8,089 nt of DNA from Darwinimomas sp045600945 (GTDB taxonomy: Bacteria; Bacillota; Clostridia; Lachnospirales; Lachnospiraceae), in assembly GCA_045600945.1 (NCBI GenBank), contig JAZRYX010000001.1, positions 1 through 8,089 of the forward strand, written 5' to 3'. Below are positions 1 to 5,549 of the stretch, in pieces. The translations under genes and the position numbers were made by a program. Positions within the stretch are counted from its first letter, which is position 1, and the number at the start of each line of letters is the position of its first letter. The notes beneath the pieces are model-generated. The model saw only the letters and a program-made list of their open reading frames with translations. It did not search any database and had not been told where the DNA came from.

Positions 1-1
1 A

Positions 2-271
2 ATAAGACAGATAGCCGAGGAAGTGTATGTAAATCCCAGCTACCTTTCTGCATTATTTCACAAAGAAACAGGAAAAACCATAAGTGAATGGATACAGCGA
101 AAAAGAGTAGAGGAAGCTTCTCATCTCGTATTAAACGGTAATGAGGACTTCTCTGAAATAGCGACGTTCTATCATTTCTGTTCGCAAAGCTATTTCGTGC
201 AGTGTTTTAAGAAATTCATGGGTGTCTCTCCCGGAGAATACAGGAACAGAAAAAGCAAGGAGGCAGTATGA
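2..271 (+). CDS. AraC-family transcriptional regulator, C-terminal DNA-binding domain (5' end outside window)
   Basis: The reading frame is open to the left edge, so only the last 89 residues are present. They make up almost all of an AraC/XylS double helix-turn-helix domain. The first half reads IAEEVYVNPSYLSALFHKET, the usual form of the first HTH. The second HTH follows with EIA, then SQSYF, FKKFMG and the family signature SPGEYR. The effector-sensing N-terminal domain is missing from the window, so its ligand cannot be read. The stop codon (269-271) overlaps the start codon of the alpha-glucosidase in an ATGA arrangement, so the two genes are very probably co-transcribed and translationally coupled. 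By context it probably activates use of an alpha-glucoside such as maltose or malto-oligosaccharides; this is inference. An internal GTG at 23 is not taken as the start, because the HTH homology continues upstream of it. Confidence 0.93.
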   Translation: MRQIAEEVYVNPSYLSALFHKETGKTISEWIQRKRVEEASHLVLNGNEDFSEIATFYHFCSQSYFVQCFKKFMGVSPGEYRNRKSKEAV

Positions 272-1866
272 CAGATCAATTAAAATGGTGGCAGAAAACT
301 CTCGTATATGAAGTATATCCTAAAACATTCTGTGACAGCAACGGTGACGGTATCGGTGATATACGCGGAATCATAAGTAAGCTTGACTATCTAAAAGATT
401 TAGGTGTCGGTGCAATATGGCTTGCACCTGTATATGCCTCACCGATGCGGGATAACGGATACGATGTGTCCGATTATTATAATGTCAATCCGATATTCGG
501 AACCATGGATGATATGGATGAGCTTATTAACAAGGCTTATGAGAGAAATATCCGTATCGTCATGGATCTGGTCTTTAATCATACGTCTGATCAGTGTGAA
601 TGGTTTCAGGAATCAAGTAAGGACAAAGTCAATGATAAAAGCAACTGGTATATATGGCGTGATCCCAATGAAAACGGACAGGCACCGAATAACTGGAGAG
701 GTATTTTCGGTGGCTCTGTATGGGAATACTGCGAGAACAGAAACCAATACTATATGCATACATTCGACAAGACCCAGCCTGACCTCAATTGGGAAAATCC
801 GGAAGTCAGGAAAGAGCTTTACAAAGTATCAAATTACTGGCTGAACAAAGGCATAGGCGGATTCAGAATCGATGCCATAACATATATCAAAAAACCCGCG
901 GATTATAAAAGTTCCCCTCCCGACGGCAGTGATGGTATGAGTTCAGTTCACGAAGCTATCGCCAACACTCCGGGAATACTGGATTTCCTGCATGAATTTA
1001 AGTCAAATGTTGCCGACGGCAAAGATATTTTTACTGTCGGTGAAGCAAACGGGGTTCCCTCAGATGAACTCAACCAGTGGGTAGGGAAAAGCGGTGTCTT
1101 CGATATGATTTTTCGTTTTGATCTGGTAAACATACAGTTTTCCGATCAGGAAATCTGGTATCTTACCAGGGATTTCTCTTTAAATGATATTAAAACCATC
1201 ATCAGCAAAGAACAGATTATGACATCCGGCGACGGATGGTGTCCGGTATTTTTTGAGAATCACGACCAGCCAAGATCGATAAATCATTTTTTCTTAAATG
1301 ATGATGATGCCGTTAAAAAAGCAAAAGTACTCGGGACCGTGTTACTTACTATGCGAGGCACACCTTTTGTTTATCAGGGTGAGGAACTTGGCATGTGCAA
1401 TGCTGCATTTAAAAGCATCGATGACTTTAACGATATCTCAACTATAAACCAGTATTATTATGCTCTGGATAATAATATTTCCAAAGAAGATGCGCTCAAA
1501 TGTGTCTGCCGTTTAAGCCGTGATAATGCAAGAACTCCCGTCCAATGGGATATGTGTAATGATGATAACACAGTACTTGCATGGTACAGAAACATGGTTG
1601 ATATCCGCAAAAAACATCCTGTACTGTGCTATGGTGACTACGAAGAATTATTGAATGAAAGTGAAAGCATTTTTGCTTACAGAAGAAGCGATGATACGTC
1701 ATCTGCTGTTATTATTACTAATTTTTCAAAAAAGGCAACAAAATACCCCGCTGAGATACTGAACGGATATGATGAGATAATCTCAACATCCGGTATCCAA
1801 AGCGGAGTACTTAATCCTTATGAATGCATTATCGCATTTTCAAATAATAATTCAACAATGGTTTAA
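268..1866 (+). CDS. GH13 alpha-glucosidase (oligo-1,6-glucosidase / maltase type)
   Basis: This 532-residue cytoplasmic glycoside hydrolase (no signal peptide) releases glucose from the non-reducing end of short alpha-glucosides. It has the usual length and order of family GH13, subfamily 31-like: a (beta/alpha)8 barrel from the N-terminus to about residue 455, a domain B insertion after strand 3 (about 105-170) and a C-terminal beta domain. The N-terminal calcium-site motif DSNGDGIGD is at 23-31 and conserved region I, DLVFNH, at 100-105. The catalytic nucleophile is D202 (GFRID), the acid/base E259 (TVGEA) and the transition-state stabiliser D333 (ENHDQPR). The residue after the nucleophile is Ala203. 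Characterised alpha-1,6-specific relatives usually have Val there, and alpha-1,4-active ones Ala or Thr, so maltose-type substrates are favoured. AAGGAGG at 257-263 precedes the ATG by 4 bases, inside the end of the regulator gene. No separate promoter is seen. Trehalose-6-phosphate hydrolase or dextran glucosidase are less likely alternatives. Confidence 0.93.
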   Translation: MTDQLKWWQKTLVYEVYPKTFCDSNGDGIGDIRGIISKLDYLKDLGVGAIWLAPVYASPMRDNGYDVSDYYNVNPIFGTMDDMDELINKAYERNIRIVMDLVFNHTSDQCEWFQESSKDKVNDKSNWYIWRDPNENGQAPNNWRGIFGGSVWEYCENRNQYYMHTFDKTQPDLNWENPEVRKELYKVSNYWLNKGIGGFRIDAITYIKKPADYKSSPPDGSDGMSSVHEAIANTPGILDFLHEFKSNVADGKDIFTVGEANGVPSDELNQWVGKSGVFDMIFRFDLVNIQFSDQEIWYLTRDFSLNDIKTIISKEQIMTSGDGWCPVFFENHDQPRSINHFFLNDDDAVKKAKVLGTVLLTMRGTPFVYQGEELGMCNAAFKSIDDFNDISTINQYYYALDNNISKEDALKCVCRLSRDNARTPVQWDMCNDDNTVLAWYRNMVDIRKKHPVLCYGDYEELLNESESIFAYRRSDDTSSAVIITNFSKKATKYPAEILNGYDEIISTSGIQSGVLNPYECIIAFSNNNSTMV

Positions 1867-1884
1867 TACGGGTCAGGCTGAATC

Positions 1885-3867
1885 TTATTTTGTGATTTCA
1901 ATCATAATTTCGCTTGTTCTCTTTATGAACTCAGGTATTCTGTCCGGAGCCAGCTGATTATTGCTTACAAGTGCCATATCATAAAGCTGTTTTGCAACTT
2001 TTTCAGTCATTGCGCTCTTCTTGTGATCAAGCAGATACTGTACCAGCGGATGCTTTGCATTAAGTACAAGCGTCTGCTCTGTCATACCCATATCGCCCAT
2101 GTTCATGCCCATCATTCCGTACTGCTTCATCATCTCCTGCATACGCAGTGACTCTTCTGATGTGGTAATCATAGAAGCTGTCTCAGCATCCTTGAGTTCT
2201 TTTATCTCGACTTTGAGTTTGTCATTGCCGATATACTTTTTAACCTTGTCACCGAGTTTATCGAATTTCTTCTTATCATCATCGCCGAGTTCTTCCGAAT
2301 CAATTTCAGTATCGATACGTACGAAGCTTACATTATCTTTTGTCATCTCGATTTTCTGAATGTACGGCATATCGATGTTGTGAGTCAGAAGAACTGCTGT
2401 CTTATCTTCGTCTTTGAATCTGTTCATGAACTGAGACTGTTCGCGCTCGTCGCTGACATAGTATATTTTTGTCTTTTCTTTTTTCTCTTCGGAAGTGTCA
2501 CCGGCATCATCATTTACAACTTCGGCCTCGACAGCATTTCCCTTATCATCTGTTGCGGTCGTTTTCTCATCCTCGGGAACGAGGTCTTTGAATGTGAGGT
2601 ACCTGCCGTTTAAGTCTTTGTAGAGAATGTAGTCGAACATCTTCTCGCCGAACTTCTCGTCTTTTAAGTATCCGTACTTGATGAACGGAGAGATATCGTC
2701 CCAGCATTTCTCGTAATTCTCGCGGTCTGTCTTGCACATGCCGACGAGTTTGTCTGCGACTTTCTTGTTGATGTAGTCCTGGATCTTCTTGACAAATCCA
2801 TCGTTCTGAAGTGCGGAACGTGATACGTTGAGCGGAAGATCCGGGCAATCGATAACGCCTTTAAGAAGCATAAGGAATTCGGGGATAACTTCCTTGATGT
2901 TGTCGGCGATAAATACCTGGTTGTTATAAAGTTTGATCTTTCCTTCGAGTGTCTCGTACTCGAGATTTACTTTCGGGAAGTAGAGGATGCCTTTTAAGTT
3001 GAACGGGTAATCCATGTTCAGATGTATCCAGAAAAGCGGCTCTCTGTAATCATGGAATACTTTGCGGTAGAACTCTTTGTACTCTTCTTCTTTGCACTCG
3101 CTCGGGGTCTTGGTCCACAGCGGGTGGATGTCGTTTACGGGCTTTGGCTCTGCCGGTTTGGATTCCTCGTCTTCTTTGGTATCGGCTTTTTTGTCGGATG
3201 CTTTGGCGGCCTCTGCGGCTTTCTTGGCGGCTTCGTCAGCATTTACAAGATAAATCTCCTCGGGCATGAATGAACAATATTTCTCGAGAACTTCTCTTAC
3301 ACGATACTCGTTGCAATATTCGTAGCAATTGTCGTTGAGGAAAAGTGTGATCGTTGTTCCATGCTCTGTGCGGTCGGATGAGCTCATCTCGAACTCGCCG
3401 CTGCCGTCGGATACCCAGTGTACGGCTTCGCTGCCTTCCTTATAAGAAAGTGTGTCGATGGTAACTTTTTCCGCTACCATAAATGCCGAGTAGAAACCGA
3501 GTCCGAAATGACCGATGATCTGGTCGTCGTTAGCTTTGTCCTTGTACTTCTCGATGAAGTCCTTGGCGCCTGAGAATGCGACCTGATTGATGTACTCTTC
3601 GACTTCGTCTGCGGTCATACCGATTCCGTTATCGGTGAAGGAAAGAGTTTTCTTATTCGGGCTGATTTCAACCGTGATTTTGTATTTTTCGTCATCCGGT
3701 GCGTTGTACTCGCCGATAAGGGAGAGTTTGCGCAGTTTTGTGATGGCGTCGGTCGCGTTGGAGATCATCTCACGCACAAAAATGTCCTGGTCGCTGTAGA
3801 GCCATTTTTTGATGATTGGGAACAGATTCTCACTGTTTATTGAAAGATTACCTTTTTTGTTTGTCAT
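1885..3867 (-). CDS. htpG: Molecular chaperone HtpG (bacterial Hsp90)
   Basis: This is a complete 660-residue cytosolic ATP-dependent chaperone acting as a homodimer on late folding intermediates. The N-terminal GHKL ATPase domain shows E33, N37 and D40 (REMISNATDA), the DNGIGM loop at 79-84 and the lid motif GHFGLGFYS from 119. The middle domain carries PLNVSR with the ATP-contacting R350. The C-terminal domain is the dimerisation part. The protein is somewhat longer than the usual 620-640 residues because of two charged inserts. One is Ala/Lys/Glu-rich, at about 211-247 between the N and middle domains, and one is acidic, at about 431-467. A Met-rich stretch lies at about 574-595. The start ATG (3867) has GGAGG at 3876-3880, 8 bases upstream. 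Transcription is probably controlled by HrcA through the CIRCE element upstream. The 3' end faces the alpha-glucosidase with only 18 bases between stop codons and no visible terminator. Confidence 0.98.
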   Translation of the reverse strand: MTNKKGNLSINSENLFPIIKKWLYSDQDIFVREMISNATDAITKLRKLSLIGEYNAPDDEKYKITVEISPNKKTLSFTDNGIGMTADEVEEYINQVAFSGAKDFIEKYKDKANDDQIIGHFGLGFYSAFMVAEKVTIDTLSYKEGSEAVHWVSDGSGEFEMSSSDRTEHGTTITLFLNDNCYEYCNEYRVREVLEKYCSFMPEEIYLVNADEAAKKAAEAAKASDKKADTKEDEESKPAEPKPVNDIHPLWTKTPSECKEEEYKEFYRKVFHDYREPLFWIHLNMDYPFNLKGILYFPKVNLEYETLEGKIKLYNNQVFIADNIKEVIPEFLMLLKGVIDCPDLPLNVSRSALQNDGFVKKIQDYINKKVADKLVGMCKTDRENYEKCWDDISPFIKYGYLKDEKFGEKMFDYILYKDLNGRYLTFKDLVPEDEKTTATDDKGNAVEAEVVNDDAGDTSEEKKEKTKIYYVSDEREQSQFMNRFKDEDKTAVLLTHNIDMPYIQKIEMTKDNVSFVRIDTEIDSEELGDDDKKKFDKLGDKVKKYIGNDKLKVEIKELKDAETASMITTSEESLRMQEMMKQYGMMGMNMGDMGMTEQTLVLNAKHPLVQYLLDHKKSAMTEKVAKQLYDMALVSNNQLAPDRIPEFIKRTSEIMIEITK

Positions 3868-3931
3868 TGTAATCGCCTCCTTTATTGCAAGTAAGAATAT
3901 CTACTGACATATCCAAACTTATTCTATATAC

Positions 3932-3959
3932 AGTATAACACAAAAATTAGCACTCGCAA
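3932..3959 (-). promoter_or_regulatory. Predicted sigma-A promoter of htpG
   Basis: Read leftward, the -10 is TATACT (3937-3932) with an upstream TG (TGTTATACT, extended -10). A weak -35, TTGCGA (3959-3954), lies 16 bases upstream. Transcription would start near 3925, leaving a leader of about 57 bases before the ATG. The -35 lies in the spacer of the CIRCE element, so repressor binding there would block RNA polymerase. Confidence 0.65.
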
Positions 3960-3973
3960 GCTTTGAGTGCTAA
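3947..3973. promoter_or_regulatory. CIRCE operator (HrcA binding site) upstream of htpG
   Basis: This is a perfect 9-9-9 inverted repeat. The left arm TTAGCACTC is at 3947-3955, followed by a 9-base spacer, and the right arm GAGTGCTAA is at 3965-3973. Both arms match the CIRCE consensus exactly. HrcA binding to this element represses chaperone operons such as groESL and hrcA-grpE-dnaK in Firmicutes. Here the site overlaps the predicted htpG promoter about 80 bases upstream of the start codon. No other nearby gene has a promoter at the element. Confidence 0.95.
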
Positions 3974-4008
3974 TTTTACAAATATTTCACAATTTCCGGC
4001 TCGCCGGG

Positions 4009-4253
4009 TGCGTCCCGGAACGATGTTTTTTACTGCAGGACGCATCTTTGGAGACGGTCAGACGAAATTAAGCTTCCCGGGTGCGGCCGGTAAGATTATT
4101 TCTTGCCGTAGGACGCATCTCTGGAGACGGTCAGACGAAATTAAGCTTCCTGGGTGCGTCCCACAAGGTTATTTCTCGCCACAGGACGCACGATGGTAAC
4201 GGTTTTGGCCCGCCGAATGCGTCCCGGAACGATGTTTCTGGCTGTAGGACGCA
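4009..4253. repeat. Tandem array of four 36-base inverted-repeat units with conserved connecting sequence
   Basis: Four units of exactly 36 bases lie at 4009-4044, 4082-4117, 4155-4190 and 4218-4253. Each begins TGCGTCC (TGCGGCC in the second) and ends GGACGCA, giving a 7-base stem around a 22-base interior that varies. Units 1 and 4 share CCGGAACGATGTTT, and units 2 and 3 share TTATTTCT. The interior of unit 2 forms a second stem, GGTAAGA with TCTTGCC. Unit spacing is 73, 73 and 63 bases. The first two connectors (37 bases) are almost identical and contain GGAGACGGTCAGACG followed by AAATTAAGCTT (at 4050-4075 and 4123-4148). The third connector is degenerate and 10 bases shorter. The period is not a multiple of three and no gene reads through. 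This resembles a decaying tandem array of a REP/BIME-like palindromic element; the family is not identified. Confidence 0.85.
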
Positions 4254-4410
4254 TCTTTCTCTCTGCCTGCTCAATCATGAGTATATCTTCTCAGGATGAC
4301 GGCTTTCGCAGGCTTGCAGAACCATAGCCAATAAAATACACCTCGAAAAGTTGTGTTTATATTTCTCATGTTATGGCCAAAAAGATCCTCTGAATCATTG
4401 ATCATATTGC
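4254..4410. other. Intergenic stretch with no recognised feature
   Basis: Between the inverted-repeat array and the promoter of the Rpn gene I see no credible coding region, RNA gene or strong hairpin. A loose inverted repeat joins CCATAG near 4322 with TTATGG near 4370. It has an imperfect AT-rich inner stem and no T-tract, so it is not called as a terminator. Confidence 0.5.
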
Positions 4411-4440
4411 TTGAATGAAAATCTTCGTGTATGGTAAAAT
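4411..4440 (+). promoter_or_regulatory. Predicted sigma-A promoter of the Rpn-family gene
   Basis: The -35 is TTGAAT (4411-4416). An 18-base spacer leads to the -10 TAAAAT (4435-4440), which carries an upstream TG at 4432-4433 (extended -10). Transcription would start near 4447, giving a leader of about 80 bases before the ATG at 4529. This is a prediction from consensus match only. Confidence 0.55.
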
Positions 4441-4528
4441 ATTGTACGAGGGGAAGTTTCTCAATGTAAAAACAAATCAATAAACCGGGGTTAAAACTGC
4501 TCTTTGTATGCCGACACTAGGAGGATAT

Positions 4529-5371
4529 ATGAATAGAAAAGCATACGAAGAATTGGAGTTTACGGACGATTTTATGTTCGCGAACATCCTGTACAGCAAC
4601 ACCGAACTATGTAGGAAGTTAGTTGAATTACTCCTCAACAGAAAAGTCACACGGATAAATACGATAGATTATCAGAAGATCATTGATATCCGATATGATT
4701 CAAAAGGAATAAGGCTTGATGTCGTAGTTGAAGATGCAGAGCATAATACATATGATCTGGAGATGCAGATAGCTACTGTGGAATCTCTTCCGAAGCGAGT
4801 CAGATATTATCACAGCATGATGGCACTGGACCAGATACAGAAAAGTGAGGATTACGAGAAGCTGAATCCGACATATGTCATCTTTATCTGTAAGAACGGA
4901 ATCAGAGAAGGATTTGAGAAAGCAATATACACATTTCAGAGCCTGTGCAAAGAAGATTCAACAATTGAACTTGGCGATGAGATGTACACCATCTTAATTA
5001 ACGGAAAGTCTGAGGATCCGGACATACCTGAAGAAATGAAGAGCTTCCTAAGGTATATACGTACCGGAAAAGATGACGGAACAAGTGGCTTAGTAAGAGA
5101 GATAGAAACCGATGTCAAAGAGGCACGCACACATGAAAGGTGGAGGGCGCAGTATATGACACAGCAGATGAGAGATATGGAAAACAGAAAACTTGGGCGA
5201 GAAGAAGGTCTTATCGAGGGTAAGAAAGCTGGAATCATAGAGGGCAAGAAAGCCGGAGTTCAAGAAACTATCAGTATGCTTGTAAAAGTAAAGGCAAAAG
5301 AAGTTCCCATAGAAGAAGCTGCCAAGAGACTTAATATCTCCGCAGAAGAAATCCAGAACATGCTGACTTAA
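4529..5371 (+). CDS. Rpn-family PD-(D/E)XK nuclease / putative transposase (PDDEXK_2), full-length form
   Basis: This is a 280-residue protein of the recombination-promoting nuclease family. It opens with the typical ELEFTDDFMFANIL segment. The nuclease core has D64 (IRLDVVVED) and E78 with Q80 (YDLEMQIA), the ExQ form of the ExK motif seen in this family, then RVRYYHSMMALDQI at about 91-104. The C-terminal part contains glycine every fourth residue (G223 to G243) followed by a helical tail, EEAAKRLNISAEEIQNML. Family members are DNA endonucleases that promote RecA-independent recombination; in E. coli they are toxic and act against phage. An in-frame ATG at 4508 has no ribosome binding site. 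The ATG at 4529 has AGGAGG at 4519-4524 and fits family N-termini, so it is chosen, though the 4-base spacing is short. The gene stands alone and faces the helicase gene. An internal start may give a second product. Confidence 0.93.
   Translation: MNRKAYEELEFTDDFMFANILYSNTELCRKLVELLLNRKVTRINTIDYQKIIDIRYDSKGIRLDVVVEDAEHNTYDLEMQIATVESLPKRVRYYHSMMALDQIQKSEDYEKLNPTYVIFICKNGIREGFEKAIYTFQSLCKEDSTIELGDEMYTILINGKSEDPDIPEEMKSFLRYIRTGKDDGTSGLVREIETDVKEARTHERWRAQYMTQQMRDMENRKLGREEGLIEGKKAGIIEGKKAGVQETISMLVKVKAKEVPIEEAAKRLNISAEEIQNMLT
5142..5146 (+). promoter_or_regulatory. Internal Shine-Dalgarno sequence inside the Rpn gene
   Basis: GGAGG lies 9 bases upstream of an in-frame ATG at 5156-5158 (Met210 of the full-length protein) and is part of GGTGGAGGG. 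The spacing is better than that of the annotated start at 4529. Chance cannot be excluded, because the sequence also encodes residues around RWRAQY. Confidence 0.55.
5156..5371 (+). CDS. Putative internally translated C-terminal Rpn fragment (RpnS-like antitoxin), nested in frame
   Basis: This would be a 71-residue product from Met210 to the shared stop codon, read in the same frame as the full-length nuclease. It starts MTQQMRDMENRKLGREEG. It lacks the whole nuclease core (D64, E78, Q80) and keeps six four-residue units (GREE, GLIE, GKKA, GIIE, GKKA, GVQE) and the C-terminal helices. The start is supported by GGAGG at 5142-5146 with a 9-base gap. In E. coli, Rpn genes are known to make a short C-terminal protein from an internal start that binds and neutralises the toxic full-length nuclease, with a dimerising helix of four-residue repeats. 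The same role is inferred here from layout alone. I see no convincing internal promoter, so it may depend on translation from the full-length message. A second in-frame ATG (Met214) is a less well placed alternative. Confidence 0.5.
   Translation: MTQQMRDMENRKLGREEGLIEGKKAGIIEGKKAGVQETISMLVKVKAKEVPIEEAAKRLNISAEEIQNMLT
5213..5260 (+). repeat. Two tandem 24-base units within the Rpn gene
   Basis: The units at 5213-5236 and 5237-5260 match at 19 of 24 positions and encode IEGKKAGI and IEGKKAGV. They form the centre of a longer run with glycine every fourth residue (5195-5266). Three of the five differences are silent third-position changes, so the copies are not freshly duplicated. Confidence 0.8.
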
Positions 5372-5383
5372 TTAAGCTTAATT
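5370..5383. repeat. 14-base perfect palindrome overlapping the Rpn stop codon
   Basis: AATTAAGCTTAATT is self-complementary and starts in the TAA stop codon. Its first ten bases, AATTAAGCTT, also occur in both well-conserved connectors of the upstream array (ending at 4075 and 4148). It may be a relic of the same repeat or only an AT-rich coincidence. Confidence 0.4.
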
Positions 5384-5394
5384 CAAAAATGAAA

Positions 5395-5440
5395 GGGGCT
5401 GTCGCACTATAACCTTAGTGCACAGCCTCTTATATTTATG
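5395..5440. terminator. Rho-independent terminator, probably bidirectional, between the Rpn and helicase genes
   Basis: GGGGCTGT (5395-5402) pairs with ACAGCCTC (5422-5429). After a one-base bulge, GCACTA (5404-5409) pairs with TAGTGC (5416-5421) around a 6-base loop. On the + strand a T-rich stretch, TTATATTTATG, follows. On the - strand the hairpin is followed by CCTTTCATTTTTG, so it can also end the helicase transcript arriving from the right. It sits 23 bases after the Rpn stop codon. Confidence 0.85.
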
Positions 5441-5514
5441 TTTAATCGTAACACTATACTGCTATGCTCATATTTTGAATAAGTGATAGTTTTTGAAAGA
5501 CGCCTTTCCTATTT

Positions 5515-5549
5515 TGACACTCCGGGGACGGTCAGATGAAATTAAAGCT
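5515..5549 (+). repeat. Dispersed copy of the array connector sequence
   Basis: GACACTCCGGGGACGGTCAG, followed by ATGAAATTAAAGCT, ends at the stop codon of the helicase gene. From 5524 it matches the array connectors at 4050 and 4123 over about 26 bases with two substitutions and one inserted base, in the same orientation. The hairpin arms TGCGTCC and GGACGCA are absent. The GACACTCCGGGGACGG part recalls GGGGACGG-containing intergenic repeats common in Clostridia; that link is from memory. Confidence 0.75.

Noticed and set aside
2099..3799. Several plus-strand frames of 70-90 residues opposite htpG
   Set aside because: They are antisense shadows of the well-conserved htpG coding sequence, low in complexity and without ribosome binding sites.
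4009..4253. CRISPR array (36-base repeats with 37-base spacers)
   Set aside because: The supposed spacers 1 and 2 are nearly identical, the third is shorter, and the 36-base units differ internally. There are no cas genes nearby. A tandem repeat with inverted arms explains it better.
3963..4299. Open frames of 70-80 residues through the repeat array
   Set aside because: They shift frame between 73-base units, have no ribosome binding site, and their apparent protein repeats only reflect the DNA repeat.
4449..4469. Minimal ATG-TAA open frame (4464-4469) after GAGGGG in the Rpn leader
   Set aside because: Start-stop pairs can regulate downstream translation, but one instance with 10-base spacing is easily chance in AT-rich sequence.
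4271..4480. Minus-strand open frame of 69 residues upstream of the Rpn gene
   Set aside because: There is no recognisable domain or ribosome binding site, and it overlaps the predicted Rpn promoter on the other strand.
4508..4528. Upstream in-frame ATG as start of the Rpn protein
   Set aside because: It has no ribosome binding site, and the seven extra residues include the translated AGGAGG of the better start at 4529.
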